The notes: a model not told the origin generated them from the sequence alone. A DNA stretch of 56,265 bases from an uncultured Bacilli bacterium (GCA_949425635.1 CASPWD010000011.1:1-56265), one strand, 5' to 3'; shown: positions 40,542 through 50,661, numbered from the stretch's first letter. Numbers and translations are program-made.

Positions 40542-40793
40542 CTATTTTTTTCTTAAACTTTCTACATTTATAAGCTCAAATTTATATTTTTGAGTAACAT
40601 TAGGGTATTTGTTGTGATCAACTTCACCTAAAAAGTCAGATTTTTCTCTAATGTATAGAGAGCCATCTTCATAAAGCTTTCGATATATTACATATGGAGT
40701 TACTCCATCATCACTGCTCATAGCAATATCTTCTACTAAGTAATGGTCTCCTTTAAAATGTTTATATATACCTTTTATCTTTAATTCATTCAT
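40542..40793 (-). CDS. DUF1653 family protein
   Basis: The 83-residue protein matches the DUF1653 layout: KGIYKHFKGDHYLVEDIAMSSDDGVTPYVIYRKLYEDGSLYIREKSDF. The family is a small SH3-like barrel of unknown function, often found near nucleotide or repair genes. AAGGAGGT precedes the start. It is a single gene on the minus strand. Confidence 0.85.
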   Translation of the reverse strand: MNELKIKGIYKHFKGDHYLVEDIAMSSDDGVTPYVIYRKLYEDGSLYIREKSDFLGEVDHNKYPNVTQKYKFELINVESLRKK

Positions 40794-40931
40794 TATTTAT
40801 ACCTCCTTGTATAAAGATTATAACATAATTAATAATAATGTTTAATAAATGGTCGTTATATTTATAATAGGTAAATTTGACAGAAATTGACAATTCATAT
40901 ATGATAGTCCCCAAAAAAAGGGGATTTTTGT

Positions 40932-41891
40932 ATGTTAAGTTATAGTGAAATTAATGAAATACTCAAAAATTTTGATACAACTTCATATAATAGATTACAA
41001 ATTGGACGAAATAAACCATTAGTTATTTCAATATATAGTTACTTAAGTAGTTTAAATGTAAGTAAAGAAGTTTTGGATATTTTAATTAGTAATATTGCTT
41101 ATTTAGATGAAAATAAAGTAAATATTCCTCTTTATTTAGATATACTTAGTAAGTCATTAGGTTTTATTAATGATTATTCATTAAAAGAAGTTTTAGATAT
41201 TGTTATGGATGTTCATCATATATATTATAGAGAATGCTTGGATATAAGTTTAGAAGATTATTTACATGATGTTAATGATAATGTATTAAGAAAGTTGTAT
41301 TTGGATAGAAATGGTAAGTATTTAGATAAGAATTTTAGTAGTGATAGTTGTTTCAGGTATATAAGTGATTTAAAATTAGTAGCAGCTATGGTACTAGATT
41401 TGAAAGAATATAGAGAGTTCTTAGGATATATAGATGAGTTTACTAAATATCAAGGTAGTTATTCTCCTTTTAAATTATTTAGATTTTATGTTAAATTAAG
41501 AAAAAAATTAAAAGGAGTAACTTGTTTATTTTGGGATATTGTTTATGGAAATGAATATCTTCTATCATTATATAAAAGTAATATAAAAGTAAGCGAAATC
41601 TATAAAGAAAATGTTTATAATATTGGGTATAAAAATAAAAAGATAAGTGATAATATTCAATTAGATTTATTTACTTATAATGATAGTAGTAGTTATATAA
41701 AAGTTAATAATGATTTTAAATGTTTTCAGATATGCACTTTATATAATTCGAAGGAATTACTAAATTTCAAACAAGAAAAAGATTTAGTTGATTATTATAA
41801 TGAACTAATGAGTAAGAATAGAAAAGATGTTATAGTTTTACCTAAGTTAAAAAGTGAAGTAAGAGCAAAGTATATTTATGATGTAAATTAA
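40932..41891 (+). CDS. Unknown protein
   Basis: The 319-residue protein is largely helical and Leu/Tyr/Ser-rich, without signal peptide or membrane segments. I recognise no motif. Its start at ATG 40932 follows a small hairpin, CCCC-AAAAAAA-GGGG, that is part of the leader and contains GGGGAT as the only binding site, so the hairpin could control translation. A perfect terminator follows. Confidence 0.5.
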   Translation: MLSYSEINEILKNFDTTSYNRLQIGRNKPLVISIYSYLSSLNVSKEVLDILISNIAYLDENKVNIPLYLDILSKSLGFINDYSLKEVLDIVMDVHHIYYRECLDISLEDYLHDVNDNVLRKLYLDRNGKYLDKNFSSDSCFRYISDLKLVAAMVLDLKEYREFLGYIDEFTKYQGSYSPFKLFRFYVKLRKKLKGVTCLFWDIVYGNEYLLSLYKSNIKVSEIYKENVYNIGYKNKKISDNIQLDLFTYNDSSSYIKVNNDFKCFQICTLYNSKELLNFKQEKDLVDYYNELMSKNRKDVIVLPKLKSEVRAKYIYDVN

Positions 41892-41921
41892 AAAACTTCT
41901 CAATTTATGAGAAGTTTTTGT
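41890..41921. terminator. Bidirectional terminator
   Basis: AACTTCTCA and TGAGAAGTT pair, with A and T runs for both converging genes. Confidence 0.9.
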
Positions 41922-41927
41922 ATGAAA

Positions 41928-42851
41928 CTATTTTTCTAAAAGGCGACCTTGATAAGTATTACGACGAACCATTTCTTTATCAATATCATTTAAGACACAG
42001 AATTTCTTTAGAAGCCATTCAGGAGCAATAAGATCTTCTTTTTTAGGATCACCTGTAATACGGTGAATTACTATTTTAGGATCTAATAGTTCTAATTCAT
42101 TTACTACTATGTCAATATATTCTTCTTTAGTTAGGATATGAAAAGGATGTTCTTTGTAGTAATCAGCTAAATCAGTGTCTTCAATTATATGGAGCATATG
42201 AATTTTAATGCCATCAATATGAAGATTATTTAAATATTTAATTGTTTCTAACATATCTTCTTTAGTTTCGCCAGGAAGACCATTAATGATGTGAACAACT
42301 ATTTCGATGTTCCTTTTTTGTAATTCTTTAACTGCTTCTTCAAAATTTTTTAAATCATGTCCACGATTTATGAATTTTAAAGTTTTTTCATGAATAGATT
42401 GAAGTCCAAGTTCAACTATAAGATTTGTCCTTTTGTTTAGTTCTTCAAGATAATCATAGCATTCAGGAGTTATAGTATCACTACGAGTAGCAATATTTAA
42501 ACCAATTACATTTGGTAAAGCTAGAATGCTTTCATATTTTTCTTTTAAAATAGGAAGAGGAGCGAACGTGTTGGTGTTAGCTTGGAAATAACCTATATAG
42601 TAACTATCTGGCCACTTTTTTTCCATTATTTCTTTTACTTCATTAAATTGAGTTATAAGGTCTTGTTCTTTATTACCAGCAAAATCTCCAGAACCTAGAC
42701 GAGAACAAAAGATACAACCTTTCCCATTGATTTTATTTGGACAAGAAAAGTTACCATTTAATGATACTTTAAATGTTTTTTTTCCGTATTTCTTTTTAAA
42801 ATAGTAGTTTAATGTATGATAGCGTTTGTTATCTAAAGTATATTTGAACAT
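41928..42851 (-). CDS. TIGR01212-type radical SAM protein (YtqA-like)
   Basis: The 307-residue protein has the family start RYHTLNYYFKKKYGKKTFKVSLNGNFSCPNKINGKGCIFCS, where the cysteines bind the FeS cluster (Cx12CxxC spacing). IVELGLQSIHEKTLKFINRGHD, VVHIINGLPGETKEDMLETI and DGIKIHMLHIIEDTDLADYY follow. This family, which includes Bacillus YtqA, is found in many Firmicutes; its reaction is not established here. It has its own weak leader and stands alone. Confidence 0.9.
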   Translation of the reverse strand: MFKYTLDNKRYHTLNYYFKKKYGKKTFKVSLNGNFSCPNKINGKGCIFCSRLGSGDFAGNKEQDLITQFNEVKEIMEKKWPDSYYIGYFQANTNTFAPLPILKEKYESILALPNVIGLNIATRSDTITPECYDYLEELNKRTNLIVELGLQSIHEKTLKFINRGHDLKNFEEAVKELQKRNIEIVVHIINGLPGETKEDMLETIKYLNNLHIDGIKIHMLHIIEDTDLADYYKEHPFHILTKEEYIDIVVNELELLDPKIVIHRITGDPKKEDLIAPEWLLKKFCVLNDIDKEMVRRNTYQGRLLEK

Positions 42852-42977
42852 ATTTTGTCACTTCTTTCATTATTTCGTATAAGTCATATAAATTACTAAT
42901 TGGTATTATAACATATTTATAATTTTTGTCCTATTACTTAGGTAAAAGTATGGTATAATGTTTCTATAATAGTAGAG

Positions 42978-42995
42978 TATTGTATGCGTGCAATA
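42978..42995 (+). promoter_or_regulatory. Operator-like palindrome upstream of GH31 gene
   Basis: TATTG-TATGCGTG-CAATA is an inverted repeat just after two TATAAT elements (42954 and 42965). A central CG pair inside a palindrome is typical of LacI-type operators. The position after the -10 element fits repression. The regulator is not in the window. Confidence 0.4.
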
Positions 42996-43029
42996 GTATG
43001 TAACAAAAAAGAATGTGGAGGAATATAAA

Positions 43030-45510
43030 ATGGCAAATTTAGGAGAACATTTTAAAGTTGATTATAGTAATCTGACAAGTAAACCTCAAGTTGTTTTTAA
43101 AGGACAATTTTATAGAATAACTATATTGAGTGATTTATTAATAAGACTTGAATTTAGTGAAGAAGGATACTTTGAAGATAGACCTACAGAGTTAGTTAAA
43201 TTTAGAAATTTTCCAATACCACAGATGAAAGTTGATCAAACGGAAAAACATTTAGATATTACTACAAAGTATTTTAATTTAAGATACGAAAAAGAGAAAC
43301 CTTTCTATGGTAATAAGTATTCTCCAGATAGCGTTTTACGTATAAAGTTATTAGATGCCACTAATAAAGAATGGTATTATGGTCATCCAGAAGCAAGAAA
43401 TTTTAATGGTATTGTTGCTAATATAGATAAGACAAATGATCCATTTATTGAGGTTGCAGCAGTTAAAGATTTTAAGCATTTTAAAAGAAAAATTGAAAAT
43501 TATTTAGATGTAAAAAGAAAAGGTTTATATTCGACTGATGGTTTTGCGACATTGGATGATAGTAAATCGAACTTTTTAGCGGAAGATGGGACTATTATAT
43601 ATAATGATAAAAAACGTATAGATGTATATGTATTTATGTATAATAGGGATTTTGGTAATTGCTTGCAGAATTATTTTACATTAACAGGAATGCCTCCTAT
43701 GATACCAAGATATGCTTTAGGTATCTGGTGGAATAAGAACGACTTTTATAATTTTGATGATGTTCAGAGATTGCTAGCTGATTTTAATAAAAATAAAATT
43801 CCAATGAGTGTTTTACTTTTAGGAGATAATTGGCATTTAAAAGATAAAAATAATTTAACAAGATTTAATTCAGGTTTTACTTTTAATAGAGAATTATTTT
43901 ATAAACCAGCAGAATTTACGCAATATATGCATGATAGAGGTGTCAGAGTTGGAGTTAGTTTAGATCCTAGTGAAGGAATTCATCCACATGAACCAAAGTT
44001 TGATGAGATTGCGAAGGCGATAGGCAATTCAGACAAGCAAATTATTCCTTTTAATGTGTTTGATAAAGAATTAATTGGAGCTTATTTAAATAATTTAATT
44101 GATCCATTGTATAGAGTTGGTGTTGATTTCTTTTGGATTAATTATCGTAATTTAAAAGATAAGACAAGTAATGATGTTTTAAATTATTATCATTATACAG
44201 ATTTTGGTAAAATGGAAGGCTTAAGACCATTAATTTTGAGTAGAGTAAGTACATATGCACCCCATAGATTTCCTATTCATTATAGTGGAGAGACTGTTGT
44301 TAGTTGGAATACATTAAAATTATTGCCATATTTTAATAGTACATCTTCTAATTTGGGATTATCTTGGTGGAGTCATGATGTTGGTGGATACAAAGATGGT
44401 GTAGAAGATTCAGAGTTATATGCTAGATATGTTCAGTATGGTACTTTCAGTCCAATATTTAGATTTAGTGCGAAGTATGGAAGATATTATAAAAGAGAGC
44501 CATGGAAGTGGGATGTTAAGACTTTAAGTATAGTTCGTGAGTATTGTCAATTGAGACATAGATTAATACCTTACTTATATAGTGAAGCTTATAAGTATCA
44601 TAAAGTTGGTTTGCCTATTGTACAACCGCTTTATTATCAGTATCCAGAAATATATAATGAGATTGATTATAAGAATGAGTATTATTTTGGAACAGAATTA
44701 TTTGTAGCACCAATTACTAAGAAAAAAGATGTAGTTATGAATCGATCTGTTGAGAAGATATTTTTACCAAAAGGTACTTGGTATGATTTTAAAACAGGTA
44801 AGAAGTATCTAGGTAATAAAAGATATATTTTATTCTATAAAGATGAGGATTATCCAGTATTTGCTAGAGATGGTTCAATAGTTTGTATGGCTGATTTAGA
44901 AAAAAATATGAATGATACTAGTTCACCAAAGACAATGGAAATTCATGTTTTTCCTGGTAAGAGTAATCAATATAATTTATATGAAGATGATGGATATACA
45001 TCACTTTATAAAGAAGGCTATTATTTGTTAACAAGAGTAGATTATAATTATATGGCTAACAATTATACTTTAATTATTAGACCTGTAGAAGGAAAGACAG
45101 GTATTGTACCTGCAAAACGTAATTATCGTATAAGATTTAGAAATACAAGGGAAGCAAATGATGTAATAGTATATTTAGATAGTGAAAAGTTTGAACATGA
45201 TGCATATGTAGAAGATACAGATTTTATTGTAGAAGTTAATGATGTACCAACAACAAAACAATTAACTATTAATTGTAAAGGTAAAGATATTGAAATAGAT
45301 GCTGTAAGACTTATTAATGAAGACATTGATTCAATTATTTCAGATTTACAGATTAAAACTAATTTAAAAGAAGAAATAGGAAGAATCGTATTCTCGAATT
45401 ATAGTATTGAAAAGAAGAGAATGGATATTCGAGGACTTAGTAAAAAAGGACTTGAAAGGCAGTTTATTAATATGTTTATGAAACTATTAGAATATGTTGC
45501 ACAAATATAA
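43030..45510 (+). CDS. Glycoside hydrolase family 31 protein with altered active site
   Basis: The 826-residue protein has the GH31 layout: an N-terminal beta domain, a TIM barrel with YALGIWWNKNDFYNFDDVQRLL, RPLILSRV and FPIHYSGETVVSWNTLKLLPYFNST, SNLGLSWWSHDVGGYKDG, and C-terminal beta domains. GH31 enzymes hydrolyse alpha-glucosides with an Asp nucleophile. At the usual place (FWxD) this protein has Asn: VDFFWINY, residue 371. The acid/base SGDT is SGET, Glu 421. Either the enzyme is inactive or it has changed chemistry. ATG 43030 follows GGAGGA. The length is normal for the family. Confidence 0.85.
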   Translation: MANLGEHFKVDYSNLTSKPQVVFKGQFYRITILSDLLIRLEFSEEGYFEDRPTELVKFRNFPIPQMKVDQTEKHLDITTKYFNLRYEKEKPFYGNKYSPDSVLRIKLLDATNKEWYYGHPEARNFNGIVANIDKTNDPFIEVAAVKDFKHFKRKIENYLDVKRKGLYSTDGFATLDDSKSNFLAEDGTIIYNDKKRIDVYVFMYNRDFGNCLQNYFTLTGMPPMIPRYALGIWWNKNDFYNFDDVQRLLADFNKNKIPMSVLLLGDNWHLKDKNNLTRFNSGFTFNRELFYKPAEFTQYMHDRGVRVGVSLDPSEGIHPHEPKFDEIAKAIGNSDKQIIPFNVFDKELIGAYLNNLIDPLYRVGVDFFWINYRNLKDKTSNDVLNYYHYTDFGKMEGLRPLILSRVSTYAPHRFPIHYSGETVVSWNTLKLLPYFNSTSSNLGLSWWSHDVGGYKDGVEDSELYARYVQYGTFSPIFRFSAKYGRYYKREPWKWDVKTLSIVREYCQLRHRLIPYLYSEAYKYHKVGLPIVQPLYYQYPEIYNEIDYKNEYYFGTELFVAPITKKKDVVMNRSVEKIFLPKGTWYDFKTGKKYLGNKRYILFYKDEDYPVFARDGSIVCMADLEKNMNDTSSPKTMEIHVFPGKSNQYNLYEDDGYTSLYKEGYYLLTRVDYNYMANNYTLIIRPVEGKTGIVPAKRNYRIRFRNTREANDVIVYLDSEKFEHDAYVEDTDFIVEVNDVPTTKQLTINCKGKDIEIDAVRLINEDIDSIISDLQIKTNLKEEIGRIVFSNYSIEKKRMDIRGLSKKGLERQFINMFMKLLEYVAQI

Positions 45511-45578
45511 AATAAAAGAAGAATATTTGCATAAAAGAGCTTTTCTATGTATAATATTCGTAGTTAGGGGATGATTAA

Positions 45579-46115
45579 ATGCCAGGACCAGGATTTCCAC
45601 CACCAGGAGGTGGTCGTGGACCAAGAGGACCAATGGGAGGACCAAGAGGAAGATTTGGACCAATGATGGGACCAATGGCTCATTATTATTTTAGACCAAC
45701 AAGACCAGCACCAGGAGGATATGTAGCTACTGGTGGAGATAGACTTACTGATACAATCGTTGATATGCAGTGTGAAACTGAGTTTACTTTTAGACATGCG
45801 ATGAGAAGAAATGGTATTCTTGGAGGATTTGCATGTGGAATAAGAAAATTGACTTCAGGAGGACTTAGACATAATTCTTTTGTAAGCAAGATTTCGTTAT
45901 GTGATAAGTTACTTGCTGAAGGACGTATTACAAAAGAGCAATGCCTTAGAAGAAAGATGGAAGCTGCTAAAAAATATAATAGATATTTATTAAAATGTGG
46001 ATACTATAATGTTTATGATTATCAGGATGCAATGGAAGATTTTGCAAAGTCAATTGGTGTTAATTACGTTGATGATGTACATACTCCAGAAAATGAAAGA
46101 GGAAGATCAAGATAG
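45579..46115 (+). CDS. Unknown protein with Gly/Pro/Arg-rich N-terminus
   Basis: The 178-residue protein begins with about 40 residues made almost entirely of Gly, Pro, Arg, Met and Phe (GPRGPMGGPRGRFGPMMGP), a low-complexity stretch that resembles RNA-binding RGG-type or collagen-like sequence. After this, a helical domain has MRRNGILGGFACGIRKLTSGGL and conserved-looking Cys residues. The local DNA is far richer in G+C than the rest. GGGGATG precedes ATG. I recognise no family. The promoter of the T-box transcript overlaps its end. Confidence 0.6.
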   Translation: MPGPGFPPPGGGRGPRGPMGGPRGRFGPMMGPMAHYYFRPTRPAPGGYVATGGDRLTDTIVDMQCETEFTFRHAMRRNGILGGFACGIRKLTSGGLRHNSFVSKISLCDKLLAEGRITKEQCLRRKMEAAKKYNRYLLKCGYYNVYDYQDAMEDFAKSIGVNYVDDVHTPENERGRSR

Positions 46116-46117
46116 TC

Positions 46118-46146
46118 TTGATTTTGAACGAGTAATATTTTATAAT
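46118..46146 (+). promoter_or_regulatory. Promoter of the leuS T-box transcript
   Basis: TTGATT and TATAAT lie 17 bases apart; transcription should begin near 46153. The -35 starts just after the upstream stop codon. Confidence 0.75.
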
Positions 46147-46152
46147 ACGATA

Positions 46153-46352
46153 TAGACGTTGAAGGAATAGTAGTAATATATGGAAATATTAAGAGAGCTA
46201 GTGGATGGTGTAAACTAGTTATGGAAGTATATGAACTTGATTCTAGAGTTTTTAGGGTGATTCCTTTATAGATTTAGAGCTAATATAATTAGTTATATTA
46301 GAAATTAAGGTGGTACCACGACATATTCGTCCTTATGATGAATATGTCTTTT
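46153..46352 (+). promoter_or_regulatory. T-box riboswitch (Leu)
   Basis: The leader has the T-box hallmarks. Stem I is closed by AAGGAAT (about 46162) and ATTCCTT (about 46260), AGAGAG occurs in stem I, and there is a likely specifier CTT in GAACTTGA. The conserved antiterminator sequence AAGGTGGTACCACG lies at 46306-46320, and a terminator ACATATTC/GAATATGT with a T run completes it. It senses uncharged tRNA-Leu; the codon assignment is by eye. It controls the small membrane gene and leuS. Confidence 0.92.
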
Positions 46353-46374
46353 TCTTTGCTTAAGGAGGGATTTT

Positions 46375-46719
46375 ATGTTTTACATTATGATTTTTGCTTT
46401 GATGTTTGTTGTAATTTATTTAGCTTATTATTTTGTATTTGATGATATGCTCAAAAAAGAAAAGTATACAAAAATATCAGAGCTGGTTTTATTTACTAAT
46501 AAGTTTAATTTAGATAAAAAGAAAATTGATAAGCATAAATTATTAAAAGGAGTTGCTCTAATTAATGCATTTATTATGTCATTTACAGCAACTATAACAA
46601 TGCTTGTACCAGTACAGTCCTATTTTAAGTTATTCATAGCTTTTGTACTTATTATGGTACTGATATTTAGTATGTATTTTGCTTACGGAAAATATTTAAA
46701 TAAGAAATGGGGAAAATAA
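46375..46719 (+). CDS. Small membrane protein in the T-box operon
   Basis: The 114-residue protein has an N-terminal membrane helix ([21 protein letters not shown]) and two more near the C-terminus ([39 protein letters not shown]). I recognise no family. AAGGAGGG precedes the start. It lies between the T-box and leuS and ends one base before the leuS start, so its expression should follow leucine-tRNA charging, which is odd for a membrane protein. Confidence 0.6.
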   Translation: MFYIMIFALMFVVIYLAYYFVFDDMLKKEKYTKISELVLFTNKFNLDKKKIDKHKLLKGVALINAFIMSFTATITMLVPVQSYFKLFIAFVLIMVLIFSMYFAYGKYLNKKWGK

Positions 46720-46720
46720 G

Positions 46721-49570
46721 ATGGAATATAATTTTAGTGAAATAGAAAAAAAATGGCAAAAATATTGGAAAGAAAATAATACTTTTAAGACAGATGTTTG
46801 GGATTTTAGTAAACCTAAATATTATGTATTGGATATGTTTCCTTATCCAAGTGGAGTAGGATTACATGCAGGACATGTTGAAGGTTATACAGCAACAGAT
46901 ATCGTTTCTAGAATGAAACGTATGCAAGGATTTAATGTTTTACACCCAATGGGATATGATTCATTTGGATTGCCTGCAGAACAATATGCTGTACAAACTG
47001 GTAATCATCCTAGTGGATTTACTGAAAAGAATATTGCTTATTTTAGTGAACAATTAAATACTTTAGGTTTTGATTATGATTGGTCAAAAATGGTTTCAAC
47101 AAGTGATCCTAAATTTTATAAATGGACACAATGGATTTTTAAACAATTATACAAAGATGGATATGCTAAGTATGTAGACATGCCAGTTAATTGGTGTGAA
47201 GAGTTGGGAACTGTTTTATCTAATGATGAAGTTATTGATGGTAAATCTGAACGTGGAGGATTCCCAGTAGTTCGTAAGAACATGAAACAATTATGTATTG
47301 ATCAACCTAAATTTGCGGAAAGATTATTAGAGGGATTAGAGGAAATTGATTGGCCACAATCTACTAAAGAAATGCAAAGAAACTGGATAGGTAAATCTAT
47401 TGGTGCTCATGTTAATTTTAAAGTTGATGGTTTTGATAAAGAATTTACTGTATTTACAACTCGTTGTGATACTTTATTTGGAGCAACTTATTGCGTACTT
47501 GCACCAGAGCATGAATTTGTTGATGAAATTACAAGTGAAGACAAACGTACAGAAGTAGATGCTTATAAAAAGGCTTGTGCATCTAAGAGTGATTTAGAGA
47601 GAACGGAACTTAATAAAGATAAAACTGGTGTATTTATTGGTGCTTATGCAATTAATCCAGTAAACGGAGTTAAGATTCCAATTTATATAAGTGATTATGT
47701 TTTAGCAAGTTACGGAACAGGAGCTATTATGGCAGTTCCAGCTCACGATGATAGAGATTATGAATTTGCTAAGAAATTTAATATTCCTATTATTCAAGTT
47801 ATTGCTAAGAATTTTGTTGGTACAGGTGATTCAGAGATTCGTCCTGATAAAGAAATGACTGAAAGAAGAGTTGTTAATGCAGTAATTAAGCATCCAACAG
47901 AAGATAAGTATTTATGTGTACATAATAAGAAATTTAATTGGATAAACTTTGTAATGGGTGGTATTGAAGGAGAAGAAACTCCTATTGAAGCAGCAAAAAG
48001 AGAAGTTGTTGAAGAAACTGGATACACTGATTTAGCAGATTTAAAAGAAATGGAATTTATTTATTATGATAATTTCTATGCAGCACATAAAGATGTTAAT
48101 AGACATATTACTTGCTATACAGTTATAGGTAAGTTAAATAGTTTGGAACAAGTTAATGTGTCAGAAGAAGAAAGCAATCTTGCTGATGTTATGTGGATAG
48201 ATAAAGATAAATTAATTGAGACATTAACAAGTCAAGCTCATAAATATGATGCAGAACGTGCAATAAATGGTGAAGGAGCTATGACTGAAGATGGTGTTCA
48301 TATTAATTCTGAAATTTTAGATGGTATGAATAAACAAGAATCTATCGATAAGATGATTGCATGGCTTGAAGAAAGAAATATTGGTGCTAGAAAAGTTAAT
48401 TATAAATTTAGAGAATGGATTTTTGCTCGTCAAAGATATTGGGGAGAACCAGTTCCTATCGTTCATTTAGAAGATGGGACTGACATGTTACTTGAAGATG
48501 AAGAGTTACCACTTGTTTTACCTGAACTTGAGGATTACAAAGGACATAATGGTAAGGCACCACTTGAAAATGCAGAAGAGTGGAAGCATTATGTAACTAA
48601 AGATGGTAAGAAAGGGTTAAGAGAAACTTCAACAATGCCTGGTAGTGCTGGATCTAGTTGGTATTTCTTAAGATACATTGATCCAAATAATGAAGAAACT
48701 TTCTGTGATAAAAAATTAGCAGAGCATTGGTTACCAGTTGATTTATATATGGGTGGCCCAGAACATGCAGTTGGACATTTAATGTATTCGAGAATTTGGA
48801 ACAATTACTTATATGATAAAGGATTGTCTCCTGTGAAGGAACCATTTAAAAAGTTAGTTCATCAAGGTATGATTCTAGGGGAAAATGGTATTAAGATGGG
48901 TAAACGTTATCCTGAATTTGCAATTGACCCTAAGGATATAGCAAGAGATTATGGAGCAGATACTTTAAGACTTTATGAAATGTTTATGGGACCTATTGAA
49001 GCTTCTAAACCATGGAGTGCAAGTGGAGTAGATGGTGCTCGTAAGTTTGTTGAAAGAGTATGGAGATTCTTTACTAATATGGATAATATTACTGTGGAGA
49101 ATGATGGCTCTTTAGATAAAGCTTATAATACTATGGTTAAGAGAGTAACTAATGATTTTGAGGCTTTAGGTTTTAATACAGCAATAAGTCAATTTATGAT
49201 ATTTGTAAATGAATGTTATAAGATAGGCAAATGTCCTAAGGAATATGCTGAAGGATTCATTAAGATGATGAGTTGTATAACTCCTCATATGGGTGAAGAA
49301 ATTTGGGAAATGTATGGACATAATACTACTATTGCTTATGAGGCATGGCCAACATATGATGAATCTAAGATGGTAGATACTGAAGTTAATATGGCTGTTT
49401 CAGTTAATGGTAAATTACGTAATACTATTAAGGTTGCTATGGATGAAGATCAAGAGAAAGTTAAAGAAATGGCAATGGCTGATGAAAAAGTGGCTAAACA
49501 TTTAGAAGGTAAAGAAATAGTTAAAGTTATAGTTGTACCTAATAAGATAGTAAATATTGTTGTTAAATAG
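46721..49570 (+). CDS. leuS: Leucyl-tRNA synthetase with inserted Nudix domain
   Basis: The 949-residue protein is a class I LeuRS with the HIGH-type motif [17 protein letters not shown], an editing domain, and the KMSKS-type motif present as IKMGKR. Compared with about 805 residues in Bacillus it is about 145 longer. The extra part lies at about residues 360-510, inside the CP1 editing region, between IPIIQVI and [15 protein letters not shown]. It contains a complete Nudix box [23 protein letters not shown] (about 412-434). The anticodon-binding region follows to the end. Expression is controlled by the Leu T-box. Confidence 0.95.
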   Translation: MEYNFSEIEKKWQKYWKENNTFKTDVWDFSKPKYYVLDMFPYPSGVGLHAGHVEGYTATDIVSRMKRMQGFNVLHPMGYDSFGLPAEQYAVQTGNHPSGFTEKNIAYFSEQLNTLGFDYDWSKMVSTSDPKFYKWTQWIFKQLYKDGYAKYVDMPVNWCEELGTVLSNDEVIDGKSERGGFPVVRKNMKQLCIDQPKFAERLLEGLEEIDWPQSTKEMQRNWIGKSIGAHVNFKVDGFDKEFTVFTTRCDTLFGATYCVLAPEHEFVDEITSEDKRTEVDAYKKACASKSDLERTELNKDKTGVFIGAYAINPVNGVKIPIYISDYVLASYGTGAIMAVPAHDDRDYEFAKKFNIPIIQVIAKNFVGTGDSEIRPDKEMTERRVVNAVIKHPTEDKYLCVHNKKFNWINFVMGGIEGEETPIEAAKREVVEETGYTDLADLKEMEFIYYDNFYAAHKDVNRHITCYTVIGKLNSLEQVNVSEEESNLADVMWIDKDKLIETLTSQAHKYDAERAINGEGAMTEDGVHINSEILDGMNKQESIDKMIAWLEERNIGARKVNYKFREWIFARQRYWGEPVPIVHLEDGTDMLLEDEELPLVLPELEDYKGHNGKAPLENAEEWKHYVTKDGKKGLRETSTMPGSAGSSWYFLRYIDPNNEETFCDKKLAEHWLPVDLYMGGPEHAVGHLMYSRIWNNYLYDKGLSPVKEPFKKLVHQGMILGENGIKMGKRYPEFAIDPKDIARDYGADTLRLYEMFMGPIEASKPWSASGVDGARKFVERVWRFFTNMDNITVENDGSLDKAYNTMVKRVTNDFEALGFNTAISQFMIFVNECYKIGKCPKEYAEGFIKMMSCITPHMGEEIWEMYGHNTTIAYEAWPTYDESKMVDTEVNMAVSVNGKLRNTIKVAMDEDQEKVKEMAMADEKVAKHLEGKEIVKVIVVPNKIVNIVVK

Positions 49571-49585
49571 GAGCAATTATTAAGG

Positions 49586-49609
49586 AAACGGAGAGATCTG
49601 TTTCTTTTT
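49586..49609 (+). terminator. Terminator of leuS
   Basis: AAACGG and CTGTTT pair around AGAGAT and are followed by a T run. Confidence 0.75.
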
Positions 49610-49701
49610 TTGAGATTATATATAAAATATTGAGGTAAAGTTGACAAATTTAAGATAAAAATATATATTTAAATTACATTTTTAATGAAGGAGGGTCGTT
49701 T

Positions 49702-50655
49702 GTGAAAAAGAATGGCCATAGAATGTTATCTTTAGCATTGGTTCCAATAGTAGCAATTAATTTGTATGCTGGATCAAAAATGTTGAAGAAAAATATAAGT
49801 GAAGAAAAAGTAGAACCAAAGAGTATTACAACTCATATGGTAGAATTTAATAATTATAGAGAGGTTTCAGTGGAGTCTGAAGTTTTAGAAACTCAAGGAG
49901 AAGTTTCAGAAACAGATGTTTTTTCTAGATTAGATAAAATGTACGAATCTGCTGGTAAAGATTTTAACGAATTGTTATCAATTGAAGATAAGTTTAGTGA
50001 ACTTTATGTTAGTGGTTTATATGCAAAATTAAAGAGTGCTGGACTTAGTGATGAAGTTATTAGAGAAGAAATAGATAATATATTAGCATTTAGTTTAACC
50101 TTTACAGATATGGATGATCAAACATGGTTAAGATTGTTTGGTGATATGGAATCAACAATAAGTGAATATGATAATGTAATTGATTACTATTATCCTTTAG
50201 CTATTTATGTTCATAAAAATGAATGTGAACTTTCTCATACAGCACACGAATTTGATGAAGAAAGAATGACTTGTACTACATTAGAAGAAATGGCTGAAAA
50301 TGCGATTACTGTGTTACCTTCAAGTGATTATGTTATAGAAATGATTAAAGCTAGTGAAGATGAACAAGTAATTAGTGAGTATAAAAAGATAGAGGCAGCT
50401 GGTTTAGATTTTAATGCTGTTTTAGGTGAGTTAAATAATATGTATATTTTATCTCAAACACCTATGTGCATTGATGATGAAGTTTATAAAGAGTTGTTTA
50501 GTAATTTACTTACTACTGTTGGTGAATATGACAATGTCTTTGTAGTTTATGGTGAATTAGCTAACTATGTACATGCATTAAATTGCGATTATGAACATTC
50601 TGTAGATGAATATGGTGTTAATGTTTGTGAAGGTATAAAATTAGAGTATAAATAG
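49702..50655 (+). CDS. Secreted protein with internal duplication
   Basis: The 317-residue protein has an N-terminal signal-anchor (MLSLALVPIVAINLYAG). It has two related halves in its C-terminal part: MDDQTWLRLFGDMESTISEYDNV...IYVHKNECELSHTAHEFDEERMTC and CIDDEVYKELFSNLLTTVGEYDNV...NYVHALNCDYEHSVDEYGVNVCEG. Each has EYDNV and two Cys around a His-containing segment, which suggests a disulfide or metal-binding module. Start codon GTG 49702 follows GGAGGG. No family is recognised. Confidence 0.65.
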   Translation: MKKNGHRMLSLALVPIVAINLYAGSKMLKKNISEEKVEPKSITTHMVEFNNYREVSVESEVLETQGEVSETDVFSRLDKMYESAGKDFNELLSIEDKFSELYVSGLYAKLKSAGLSDEVIREEIDNILAFSLTFTDMDDQTWLRLFGDMESTISEYDNVIDYYYPLAIYVHKNECELSHTAHEFDEERMTCTTLEEMAENAITVLPSSDYVIEMIKASEDEQVISEYKKIEAAGLDFNAVLGELNNMYILSQTPMCIDDEVYKELFSNLLTTVGEYDNVFVVYGELANYVHALNCDYEHSVDEYGVNVCEGIKLEYK

Positions 50656-50661
50656 TTATTT

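Noticed and set aside
45564..45797. Minus-strand ORF rich in Ser and Trp
   Set aside because: It is a mirror of the Gly/Pro-rich coding sequence and has no ribosome binding site.
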